Below are positions 25,196-33,349 of a stretch of DNA of 64,000 nucleotides, in pieces (position 1 is the first letter of the stretch; every line of letters starts with the position of its first letter). The position numbers and the translations under genes were made by a program. Origin of the DNA: JANWVO01 sp964458495 (lineage in GTDB: Bacteria > Acidobacteriota > Terriglobia > Bryobacterales > Bryobacteraceae); the NCBI GenBank assembly GCA_964458495.1, contig CAYWJB010000005.1:203302-267301 (forward strand), written 5' to 3'. The notes beneath the pieces were generated by a model. It saw nothing but the letters and a program-made list of their open reading frames with translations. It was not told the DNA's origin and ran no database searches.

Positions 25196-26296
25196 TTGAT
25201 CAACCGACTCGTCCTGGAAAACCTGAAGCACCGCCGGTTGCGCACCACCCTCAGCGCGCTCTCCATCGGCTTCCAGGTCACCATGATCCTCGCCGTCGCC
25301 GGCCTCAGCCGCGGCATGCTGGAAGACTCGCGCAACCGCGCCAAGGGCGTCGGCGCCGATATCTGGATCAAGCCGCCCGGCGCCTCCGCCATCTCTCTCA
25401 CCGGCGCCAGCATGCCGCAGAGCGTCCTGCGCTACTTCCGCGGCGTGCCCCACGTGAGACTCGCCACAGGCACTGCCATCCAGCCCATCGGCGGCATCAG
25501 CACCATCACCGGCATCGATTACGACGAGTTCGTCGCCATGAGCGGCCCCTTCCGCTTTCTGGAGGGAGGGCCCTTCCAGGGCGATGACGACGTCATCGTC
25601 GACCAGTATTACGCCGAGCAGCAAAAGCTGAAAGCCGGCGACACGGTCACCATCCTCAACCACCAGTGGCGCGTCTGCGGCATCGTCGAGCCCGGCAAGC
25701 TGGCGCGCCTCTTCGTGCGGCTGCAGCGCCTGCAGGAACTCACCAACAGCGAGGGCAAGCTGAATCAGGCCTTCCTCAAGCTGGACGACCCCGCCCGCAC
25801 GCCGGAGGTGATCCGCTATCTCAAAAGCCAGCCGGAGCTGACCGGCTATTCGATCTACTCGATCGAGGAGTTCCTCAGCATGTTCTCCATGAGCAATGTG
25901 CCGGGGCTGCAGGCGTTTATCTACGTCATCATCGGCCTTTCCCTCATCATCGGGTTCCTCGTCGTCGGGTTGACCATGTACACGACCGTGCTCGAGCGGA
26001 CGCGCGAAATCGGCATTCTCAAGGCGCTGGGCGCCTCCCCGTTCGACATCGTCGGCATCCTGGTGCGGGAAACCATCGTGCTGGCCGTCGCCGGCTGGGC
26101 CGCGGGCATCCTGCTTTCGCTCGGCGCGCACTGGCTGATCAACACGCAGGTCCGGGCCAACCTGCAATCGGAAATCGCACCCGACTGGTGGCCCATCGCC
26201 CTGGCGGTCTCGCTCACGGCGAGCCTGCTGGGCGCGCTCTATCCCGGGCTTCGCGCCGCCCGGCAGGACGCCATCGAGGCCCTTTCCTACGAGTAG
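25196..26296 (+). CDS. MacB/FtsX-type ABC transporter permease
   Basis: A 366-residue membrane protein. The N-terminal membrane helix (LRTTLSALSIGFQVTMILAVAGL) is followed by a large periplasmic domain of about 200 residues (GADIWIKPPGASAIS through VIRYLKSQPEL), then three C-terminal membrane segments with the FtsX motif RTREIGILKALGASPFDIVGIL near residue 262. This is the architecture of MacB/LolCE/DevC-type mechanotransmission permeases. It starts at TTG and is followed 12 nt later by its ATPase. The substrate is unknown: lipoprotein release, lipid or peptide export are all possible. Confidence 0.88.
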   Translation: MINRLVLENLKHRRLRTTLSALSIGFQVTMILAVAGLSRGMLEDSRNRAKGVGADIWIKPPGASAISLTGASMPQSVLRYFRGVPHVRLATGTAIQPIGGISTITGIDYDEFVAMSGPFRFLEGGPFQGDDDVIVDQYYAEQQKLKAGDTVTILNHQWRVCGIVEPGKLARLFVRLQRLQELTNSEGKLNQAFLKLDDPARTPEVIRYLKSQPELTGYSIYSIEEFLSMFSMSNVPGLQAFIYVIIGLSLIIGFLVVGLTMYTTVLERTREIGILKALGASPFDIVGILVRETIVLAVAGWAAGILLSLGAHWLINTQVRANLQSEIAPDWWPIALAVSLTASLLGALYPGLRAARQDAIEALSYE

Positions 26297-26308
26297 CAGG
26301 ACTTCATC

Positions 26309-26986
<678 letters not shown>

Positions 26987-27033
26987 TTTCCCGCCTCGGG
27001 CGGAACAAGCCGCGGCCGTCTGCGTCTTTCAGG

Positions 27034-28368
27034 ATGATCATGACCAAACGCCTCGCTCTGTTGTTCTCCGCACTTTGTGTGCTGCTTCCCGCCGTCACTC
27101 CGGAACGTCTCGACCGGCAGGCGCGCGCCTACTACGAACTGAAGCGTTTCAACGGCGCCGTTCTGGTGGCGCAATCCGGCAAGCCCCTGCTCGCCAGAGG
27201 CTACGGGATGGCCAACTACGAGTGGTCGGTCCCTGCCGCGCCCGATACCCGGTTCCGCCTCGGCTCCATCACCAAGCAGTTCACCGCAATGGCGGTCCTG
27301 TTGCTCGAGCAGGAAGGCAAGCTGTCGGTGGATGACCCTGTCTCCAGGCATTGGAGCGACGCGCTGGAAGCCTGGCGCGGCATCACCATCCATCAGTTGC
27401 TCACCCACACGTCCGGGCTCTACAATTACACGGCCCTGCCCGGCTACGCCCGCGAAATGCGGCGCGCGAGAAACCCCGTTGAGATCCTCAGGGACATTGC
27501 GGAGCGGCCGCTCGAGTTCCAACCCGGCACGCAAATGAAATACAGCAATTCGGGATACGTTCTTCTGGGACTGCTCATCGAGAAGCTGAGCGGCATGAGC
27601 TACGCGGAGTTCGTCCGCAGCAGGATCTTCGAACCGCTCGGCATGAACGACACGGGCTATGACTCCGACACCGCAATCCTTCCACGCCGGGCGGCCGGAT
27701 ACGAGCGGCGCGGCGAGGAGCTGCGGAACGCGCAGTTTCTGGACATGAGCCTGCCCCATGCTGCGGGGGCTCTCTACTCCACCTGCACGGACCTTCTGAA
27801 GTGGGACGCCGCCCTGCGGGAGCAAAAGCTCCTGGGCGCGGAAAACTACCGGCGGTATTTCACGCCAGACAAGAACGATTATGCCTATGGCTGGATCGTC
27901 AAGGAGCGCAACGGCGCCGTGTGGCAGTCCCACGGCGGGGGGATCAACGGCTTTTCGACCATGATCATCCGCGTGCCTGCGAAGGAGCTTCTGGTGGTGG
28001 CCCTTGCCAACACGATGCCTTCCCAGGCGGGAAGGCTGGCCGAGGACCTCGCCGCGCTCGCTCTTGGAGACGAGAGGCCGGCGCCTCAGCCACGCCGCGA
28101 GATTTCGCTTCCTCGGGAAACCTTGAGCCGCTACGTGGGGCAGTACGAACTGCGCCCCGGATTCAACCTGACCGTCACGATGGAAGGCGGACAACTGATG
28201 ACACAGGCGACGGGGCAGCCCAGGATCCCCGTGTTCGCCGAAAGCGAGCGGCGTTTCTTCCCCAAGGTGGTTGACGCGACCCTTGAATTCGAGGTGAACG
28301 CCGCGGGCGAGGCAACGGCCGTAGTTCTGGAGCAGGGCGGTTCGCGGATCCGGGGCCCGCGGAAGTAA
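27034..28368 (+). CDS. Exported serine hydrolase, class C beta-lactamase family
   Basis: A 444-residue protein with an N-terminal signal (MTKRLALLFSALCVLLPAV); the ATG at 27040 is an equally good start with an AGGAT at the right distance. The active-site triad of the family is present: SITK (Ser78, SxxK motif), YSN near residue 170 (YxN), and HGGGINGF (HxG) near 305. These serine hydrolases include penicillin-binding-like enzymes, esterases and D-aminopeptidases, so antibiotic resistance should not be assumed. A C-terminal lipocalin-like segment (YVGQYELRPGFNLTVTMEGG) follows, typical of this exported class. It is convergent with the deacetylase gene, 8 nt apart. Confidence 0.86.
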   Translation: MIMTKRLALLFSALCVLLPAVTPERLDRQARAYYELKRFNGAVLVAQSGKPLLARGYGMANYEWSVPAAPDTRFRLGSITKQFTAMAVLLLEQEGKLSVDDPVSRHWSDALEAWRGITIHQLLTHTSGLYNYTALPGYAREMRRARNPVEILRDIAERPLEFQPGTQMKYSNSGYVLLGLLIEKLSGMSYAEFVRSRIFEPLGMNDTGYDSDTAILPRRAAGYERRGEELRNAQFLDMSLPHAAGALYSTCTDLLKWDAALREQKLLGAENYRRYFTPDKNDYAYGWIVKERNGAVWQSHGGGINGFSTMIIRVPAKELLVVALANTMPSQAGRLAEDLAALALGDERPAPQPRREISLPRETLSRYVGQYELRPGFNLTVTMEGGQLMTQATGQPRIPVFAESERRFFPKVVDATLEFEVNAAGEATAVVLEQGGSRIRGPRK

Positions 28369-28376
28369 GGTTCCGG

Positions 28377-29162
28377 TCAGGGAAGGCCGCGGCTCAGGTG
28401 CCGCGCCACCGCGCCGGCCGTTTCGAGCCAGATCCCGTTGGAGGGGTCTTTCGCGTAAGCCGCGATGGCCTCGATGGTGGCCGAGTCCACGGACTGGAAC
28501 CGCCGCAGCCCGATGTCGTGCCCCACGAAGATGACCCACCGGCCCTCGGCGGCCGCAGCTTGCACGATCTTCAGGGCCTGCTCCGGCCCCATGTCGTCGA
28601 GCGGCGTGCCCATCGCCTGCGCGGGATCGAAAACGGCCGGGTCGTTGGCCGCTTCGTCCATGTACCCGCGGCCGAGCAAAAACCGCTCCGCGACCACCGG
28701 AACGTAGCTGCGCGTCTGGCGGCCGCGGCCCACGAACTTGAGGCCGCAGGGATAGGCGAAGCTGGCCGGCGTCACGCCCAGCAGCTTGCGGACCGCCTCC
28801 TGCGCCGCGTCAATGTCCCTGGCGATGCGCTCCAGATCGTAGCCCTCCAGCGCATTCGAACGCGAGAACGCGTAATTGCCCGTGCAGGGGTGCGTCATGG
28901 AATGGTTGCCGATCTCGTGGCCCTGCGCGGCGGCGCGCTTCCAGCCGTCCAGGCGTTTTTCCAGGTTCTTCGGCGAGACGAAGAACGTCGCGCGGACGCC
29001 GAGCTTCTCAAGCAGCGGCAGCCCGGTGTCGATCTGGCTCGGGCGGGCGTCGTCGAAGGTGAGGCTGACCGCGGCACGCTTGCCCTCGGGCCAGGGGGAT
29101 GCCTGCTGTGCGGCGGCAGCAGCGGCGAGGACGGATAGAACCGCAACGGCAAGAATTCTCAT
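28377..29162 (-). CDS. Exported polysaccharide deacetylase (NodB domain)
   Basis: A 261-residue carbohydrate esterase family 4 type protein. The start at 29162 gives a signal peptide (MRILAVAVLSVLAAAAAA). NodB motifs are SLTFDDARPSQ (catalytic base and metal Asp), HEIGNHSMTHP (metal His-x3-His), and the later FAYPCG and VIFVGHDIG segments, so the metal site looks complete. It probably removes acetyl or formyl groups from a cell-surface sugar polymer. It is the last gene of the minus-strand run, 53 nt downstream of the GmhA-like gene, which fits envelope polysaccharide work. Confidence 0.88.
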   Translation of the reverse strand: MRILAVAVLSVLAAAAAAQQASPWPEGKRAAVSLTFDDARPSQIDTGLPLLEKLGVRATFFVSPKNLEKRLDGWKRAAAQGHEIGNHSMTHPCTGNYAFSRSNALEGYDLERIARDIDAAQEAVRKLLGVTPASFAYPCGLKFVGRGRQTRSYVPVVAERFLLGRGYMDEAANDPAVFDPAQAMGTPLDDMGPEQALKIVQAAAAEGRWVIFVGHDIGLRRFQSVDSATIEAIAAYAKDPSNGIWLETAGAVARHLSRGLP

Positions 29163-29215
29163 GCGCACGCTCCCGGCGGCTTGCGCCACCTGGCGGCCTT
29201 CCGGCGCGGCGGGCG

Positions 29216-29797
29216 TCAGCATCCGCCCCCCGCGCCTTCGGTCTCCATGAAATAGTACGCCAGCATATGGCAGACGATCATGTGACCGTCTTCGATGCGC
29301 CCCATGTGCGTTTCGGGAACGCGGATTTCGAGCTGCGAGAGCGCCCCGAGCTTCCCGCCGTCGCGCCCCGTGAGCCCGATGGTCCGCAGCCCGTTCGCGT
29401 TGGCCCATTCCGCGGCGCGCAGCACGTTGGGCGAGTTGCCGGATCCGCTGATGGCGATGAGCACGTCGCCCGGGCGCGCCAGATTCTTCAGAGGCTCGAC
29501 GAAGACGCACTCGTAGCTGACGTCGTTGGAATAGGCCGTGAGCGTAGGCAGGTTGTCGTTCAGCGCCAGGATGCGGAAGCGCCGTTCGCGCCCGTAGGAG
29601 CAGCCCTTCAGCACGTCGCAGACGAAGTGGGAAGCCGTGGCGGCGCTGCCGCCGTTGCCGCAGACGAAAATGGTGTTTCCCCCCTCGCGCGCTTCGCGCA
29701 GCCACTCCACGGCCTGCGCCACGCGCTCCAGCGGGACTCGCGCCAGCGTCTGCGAAAGGCGCGCCTGATAATCGGCGATGAACTGACCGGCTTGCAT
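29216..29797 (-). CDS. gmhA: Phosphoheptose isomerase-like SIS-domain protein
   Basis: A 193-residue single-domain SIS protein. The motifs are FVCGNGGSAATASHFVCDVLKG near residue 45 (GNGGSA phosphate loop), LTAYSNDVSYECVF, and ISGSGNSPNVLRAAEWA, all typical of GmhA, which converts sedoheptulose-7-phosphate to D-glycero-D-manno-heptose-7-phosphate. The C-terminal ETHMGRIEDGHMIVCHML carries the helix with the conserved acidic and histidine residues. The stop/start spacing to the ROK kinase is 7 nt. With the RfaE1-like kinase and the RfaE2 protein (41889) it points to ADP-heptose or a related nucleotide sugar. Confidence 0.85.
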   Translation of the reverse strand: MQAGQFIADYQARLSQTLARVPLERVAQAVEWLREAREGGNTIFVCGNGGSAATASHFVCDVLKGCSYGRERRFRILALNDNLPTLTAYSNDVSYECVFVEPLKNLARPGDVLIAISGSGNSPNVLRAAEWANANGLRTIGLTGRDGGKLGALSQLEIRVPETHMGRIEDGHMIVCHMLAYYFMETEGAGGGC

Positions 29798-29804
29798 GCT
29801 TCTC

Positions 29805-30662
29805 CTATTGTCCCCGAGCCTCGCGGCCCAGTTCGTATGCGCCCCACAGGACGCTGTCGTCGCCGAGCGCGGCAGGCACGACGTCGAGCCGCGCGCGCGA
29901 CCACGCCGTGATCTGCCGCCGCAGCTCGGCGCGCAGCGGCCCGAACAGCGACTCGCCCGCCTTGCTGATGCCGCCCCCGATGACGATGCGCGCCGGGTTG
30001 AGCAACATGACTGCGGCTTTGAGCCCGCGGGCCAGGTCCACGACATAACGCTCCACGAAGGCCGCGTCCTGCATCAGTTCGCGCGCGCTCCTGCCGTAGT
30101 CCTGCTCCAGCCACAGACCGCAGCACATCCGCTCGAAGCAGCCGTTGGAGCCGCAGAGGCAGGGCGGCCCGTCGAGGCGGATGTTGAGATGCCCGATTTC
30201 GCCCGCGTAGGAGTCCGCCCCGCGGTAGACGCCGGATTCGAGCAGAATGCCTCCACCGATGCCCGTGGAGAGGGTCATGTAGAACAGCGGACGGAAGCCG
30301 CGCCCGGCGCCATGCAGCCCTTCGCCGAGCGCACCCGCGTTGGCGTCGTTGTCCATCAGCACCGGCGCCCCGAACTCCTCCCTGAGCCATGCGGGCAAAT
30401 CGAAGCCCTGCCACCCGCCCACGTGAGTGGACAAGACCACCTGTTGCGACGGGAAGTCCACGGGCCCGCCGAAGCCAACGCCGATGGAGGAGAATTCCTC
30501 CTCTTCGCGCCAGCGCCGCCCAATCTCCCGCAACTGGCCGAGCATCCATTCGCGGCCGCCTTCGCGGTCCGTTTGCCGGGACTCCCTCCTCGCCATGCGC
30601 CCGTCCCGGAACAGCGCCGCGCTGAACTTGGTGCCGCCGACGTCGAGAGCGAAGATGCTCAT
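29805..30662 (-). CDS. ROK-family sugar kinase
   Basis: A 285-residue kinase/ROK protein without a DNA-binding domain, so enzymatic rather than a repressor. Phosphate-binding motif FALDVGGTKFSAALF is at residue 4, the sugar/catalytic region is MDNDANAGALGE near 115, and the zinc-type motif is GHLNI...CLCGSNGCFE near 165. The ROK group includes glucokinase, fructokinase, N-acetylmannosamine kinase and others; substrate specificity is not predictable. ATGA overlap with the RfaE1-like kinase places it in a tight operon of phosphorylated-sugar genes. Confidence 0.88.
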   Translation of the reverse strand: MSIFALDVGGTKFSAALFRDGRMARRESRQTDREGGREWMLGQLREIGRRWREEEEFSSIGVGFGGPVDFPSQQVVLSTHVGGWQGFDLPAWLREEFGAPVLMDNDANAGALGEGLHGAGRGFRPLFYMTLSTGIGGGILLESGVYRGADSYAGEIGHLNIRLDGPPCLCGSNGCFERMCCGLWLEQDYGRSARELMQDAAFVERYVVDLARGLKAAVMLLNPARIVIGGGISKAGESLFGPLRAELRRQITAWSRARLDVVPAALGDDSVLWGAYELGREARGQ

Positions 30663-31648
30663 GGCTGCTCCTGGCTCCCGGCTGCGGCGAGCACTTCCCC
30701 GGGCGAGGCCGTGCCGGTGCCGGGTTTCATGATCGTCACCGAGGCGACCAGATGCCCGAACAGCGCAGCCTCTTCCGCAGACGCGCCGGTCCGCAGGGCC
30801 AGCGCCGCGCCGGCGGAAAAGCTGTCGCCCGCGCCGCAGATGTCCACCGGATTCTCCACGCGGCGCGTGGGCACGCGCCGCACGCCGTCCCCGCTCGCCA
30901 GGGTGACGCCATCGCCTCCGTGGGTGACCATCACCAGCGGCGCGCGGGTGACGTTCCGCAGCGCGGCGTAATCGGGCTGCTCGAGGCCCAGCCGCCCGCA
31001 CGCCTCCAGCGCCTCGCGCTCGTTGGGCTTCAACACAAGTCCGCGGAACTGTTCGATGTGCATGCGCGAGTCGACCCAGATCAGGAGATCCGGGCGCCGC
31101 GCTTGCAGAAGCTCCAGCCTCTCGCGCATGCGCGGCGTCACCACCGCGCCCGAGGCGGTCTCCATCTGGTCGGAAACCAGGATCACGTCGAACCCGCTTG
31201 CCGCCGCCTCCAGCCGCCGCAGGATCTCGTCCTCCACCTCGCGCGGCGGCGGGAAGGTGACGAAGTCGATTCTGCCGAGGTCCTCCACCTCCGTGAAGGT
31301 GTTGATCAGCTTGGTGTACGTGAAGGTCTGCCCCGGCGCCGTCACCAGCAGCGAGTCGTCGATGCCGCGGCGCGCCAGAGCGGCGCGCAGTTCATAGCCG
31401 TGGCCGTCGTCTCCGATGGTGCCGAGCACAGCCACGCGCCCGCAGCCCAGCGAAGCAAGGTTGGAGGCTACGGTGCCTCCCGCGCCTGGCGTGCATTCCG
31501 TGGCGACGACCGCGATGCGGTCCAGCCCTGTCTCGCGCGACGGCTCTGTGAGCCGCGGATCATAGCGGCACCAGCGGTCGAGGCAGATGTCGCCGGCCAC
31601 CAGCGCGCGCAGCCGCGGGATCGCCTCCAGAATTTCAGCGGGACTCAT
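30659..31648 (-). CDS. PfkB-family kinase, heptose-7-phosphate kinase-like (RfaE1 type)
   Basis: A 329-residue ribokinase-fold enzyme. It begins LRALVAGDICLDRWCRYDPR, as in the kinase domain of HldE/RfaE; GAGGTVASNLASLGCG near residue 55 is the substrate-binding motif, and GAGDSFSAGAALAL near 275 is the catalytic anion hole with Asp base. In two-domain HldE the nucleotidyltransferase follows in the same chain; here it is absent, and a separate RfaE2-like gene lies at 41889. ATGA overlaps link it to both neighbours. The expected reaction is phosphorylation at C1 of a heptose-7-phosphate, which is an inference from context. Confidence 0.8.
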   Translation of the reverse strand: MSPAEILEAIPRLRALVAGDICLDRWCRYDPRLTEPSRETGLDRIAVVATECTPGAGGTVASNLASLGCGRVAVLGTIGDDGHGYELRAALARRGIDDSLLVTAPGQTFTYTKLINTFTEVEDLGRIDFVTFPPPREVEDEILRRLEAAASGFDVILVSDQMETASGAVVTPRMRERLELLQARRPDLLIWVDSRMHIEQFRGLVLKPNEREALEACGRLGLEQPDYAALRNVTRAPLVMVTHGGDGVTLASGDGVRRVPTRRVENPVDICGAGDSFSAGAALALRTGASAEEAALFGHLVASVTIMKPGTGTASPGEVLAAAGSQEQP

Positions 31649-32625
31649 GCCTGCTCCTCCAGAGCGCGCAGCAGCGCGGCGCGCAAGGCGGGAAACGTCG
31701 CGCGGTGGCCGCCGCTGAAGTAATAGCTCTCGCCGCCGTCGGCCACCGTGCGCACCAGCATCGTCTTGTGCGGGCGGAAATAGTAGCCCGGGTCGGTCTT
31801 CGGCAACTCGCGCCGGAAGTCGCCGTGGATGGGAACCAGGTCGAACACGGCGGTGGTGAAATGCCGGATCGCTCTGCCTTCCTGGTGAGCCACGTTGCGC
31901 GCCATCGCCAGCGCCTTCAGATACACCTCCGGCCCCATGATGGCCGAGCCGAAAGACAGCAGAAGGCCGCCCTCCAGCCCTTCCACCACGCGCGCGAAGA
32001 TCAGGAAATCGCGGTAACTGGTTCCGCCAAGCGCGGCCCCGTCGCAGTTGGGATGCTCATGCAGGATGTCGTACCCGATGCCGGCATGTATCGTTACCGG
32101 CACGCCGCAACGGTAGGCGGCGGCCAGCACGCTCCAGTCGCGGAAGGGGAAGTCCGATTCGAGAATGCGCCTGCCCGCGTGTTCGCCCAGCCCTTCCCCC
32201 GCTTCGGCGGCGTCGCGGATCCAGCCGTTCAACTCCCCCGTTTCGCGCCACAGGCCGAACTGGCCTTCGCGGATGTAGCGCGCCACGCTCTCCGTGGTCG
32301 CCCCGATGCGCGCCAGTTCATAGTCGTGAATCATGCCGGCGCCGTTCATGGCGATGACCGACAGCGCGCCCCGCTCCAGCAGGTCGATGATGTGGCGGTT
32401 CGTGCCCGCCCGCAGCAGATGCGCCCCCATCATCAGGATGCGCGCCGCCCCGCGCCGCTGCGCCGCCGCCCACCGCGACGCCACCACGGCCAGGTCCGGG
32501 TGCTCGAACGGCGGCGCCGGATCTTCCAGCCTGAGCCACTGCCCGATCTCGAGATCATGCTGCCGCTGGGCCAGCGGCAAGATGCGCAGGCGGGACCGGT
32601 CAAAGAGAGGATATCGGGAGGGCAT
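31645..32625 (-). CDS. Unrecognised conserved-looking protein in heptose operon
   Basis: A 326-residue soluble protein that I cannot place securely. It has strongly motif-like stretches: VIAMNGAGMIHDYELARIG near residue 95, VPVTIHAGIGYDILHEHPN near 190, GGTSYRDFLIFARVVEGLEG, LSFGSAIMGPEVYLKALAM, and HKTMLVRTVADGGESYYFSG near 290. By eye the order (GAG loop, IPV/VPV strand, GS/GG loop before an Asn/His-bearing helix) resembles the deoxyhypusine-synthase-like NAD-binding fold, but the usual catalytic lysine region is not obvious. It overlaps the RfaE1-like kinase by ATGA, so it probably acts on a related sugar or nucleotide substrate. The homology claim needs a structure-based search. Confidence 0.5.
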   Translation of the reverse strand: MPSRYPLFDRSRLRILPLAQRQHDLEIGQWLRLEDPAPPFEHPDLAVVASRWAAAQRRGAARILMMGAHLLRAGTNRHIIDLLERGALSVIAMNGAGMIHDYELARIGATTESVARYIREGQFGLWRETGELNGWIRDAAEAGEGLGEHAGRRILESDFPFRDWSVLAAAYRCGVPVTIHAGIGYDILHEHPNCDGAALGGTSYRDFLIFARVVEGLEGGLLLSFGSAIMGPEVYLKALAMARNVAHQEGRAIRHFTTAVFDLVPIHGDFRRELPKTDPGYYFRPHKTMLVRTVADGGESYYFSGGHRATFPALRAALLRALEEQA

Positions 32626-32675
32626 CAGCGGGACAACATTTCAGTAAATCACAAGGCAGCCCTCCGCTCCGGGGC

Positions 32676-33344
32676 CTACTGCCAGTATTCGAATCGTCCC
32701 GTGGCCACGATCCAGGCGCACAGGCAGGCGTTGGTGACCGTGTGGGCCAGGATCAGGTCGCCCAGGTTCTTCGTCCGGACCATCCATGCGTTGTAAACGA
32801 TGCCTGCCAGCAGCCCGACGTCCCAGTAGACTCCATGCTCCAGGGCGAACAGAACCGCGGTGATCCAGAACGCCCGCGCATGCCACGAGCCCAAGGGCAC
32901 GCGCTCGAAGTCCGGATTCTCGATCCAGCGCATCAGCCATCCGCGCCAGAACAGCTCCTCCGCTACCGGCACCAGCACGACGGCGCGCGCAGTTCTCAAC
33001 CAGAGAGACACAACGTCCCGGATGGCCTCGCCCGCCATCGCGGTCCCGGCTTCCCCAAGCAAACCGTTGTTGAACAGCCAGTGGCTGCGCCATCCGGGAA
33101 AGAGCATGTCGGGCGCAATCCAGAGGACGAAGACGGCAACGCCGACAGCGGCGGATGCCACGGGCGCCATGAAGCGGATCCCCAGAAGACTGCGGCTGGA
33201 CAGCCACGTCACTGCCAAGCCCGACACCAGCCAGAAGGCCAGTTCGGCTCGCGGCGCCAGCCCGAGCTTCGGCAGAACGGCGAGGCACAGAAGGAAATAG
33301 AGAAACGGCGCTGTGTAGGGCGCCGCCGGATGGCGCAACCACAT
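32676..33344 (-). CDS. CAAX/CPBP-type membrane protease (PEP-CTERM-associated type)
   Basis: A 222-residue membrane protein with about six to seven hydrophobic segments. The Abi/CPBP glutamate motif is VAEELFWRGWLMRW near residue 127, followed by FALEHGVYWDVGL and LILAHTVTNACL, which supply the histidine motifs of the glutamic-type intramembrane protease family. A subfamily of this size accompanies exosortase/PEP-CTERM loci, and the adjacent TPR lipoprotein fits that setting. No exosortase or PEP-CTERM substrate was found in the window. It lies 5 nt from the TPR gene. Confidence 0.78.
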   Translation of the reverse strand: MWLRHPAAPYTAPFLYFLLCLAVLPKLGLAPRAELAFWLVSGLAVTWLSSRSLLGIRFMAPVASAAVGVAVFVLWIAPDMLFPGWRSHWLFNNGLLGEAGTAMAGEAIRDVVSLWLRTARAVVLVPVAEELFWRGWLMRWIENPDFERVPLGSWHARAFWITAVLFALEHGVYWDVGLLAGIVYNAWMVRTKNLGDLILAHTVTNACLCAWIVATGRFEYWQ

Positions 33345-33349
33345 GCGGC

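Noticed and set aside
27034..28368. Calling the serine hydrolase an antibiotic-resistance beta-lactamase
   Set aside because: The SxxK/YxN/HGG triad is shared by many esterases and peptidases; the C-terminal lipocalin-like region is more typical of those.
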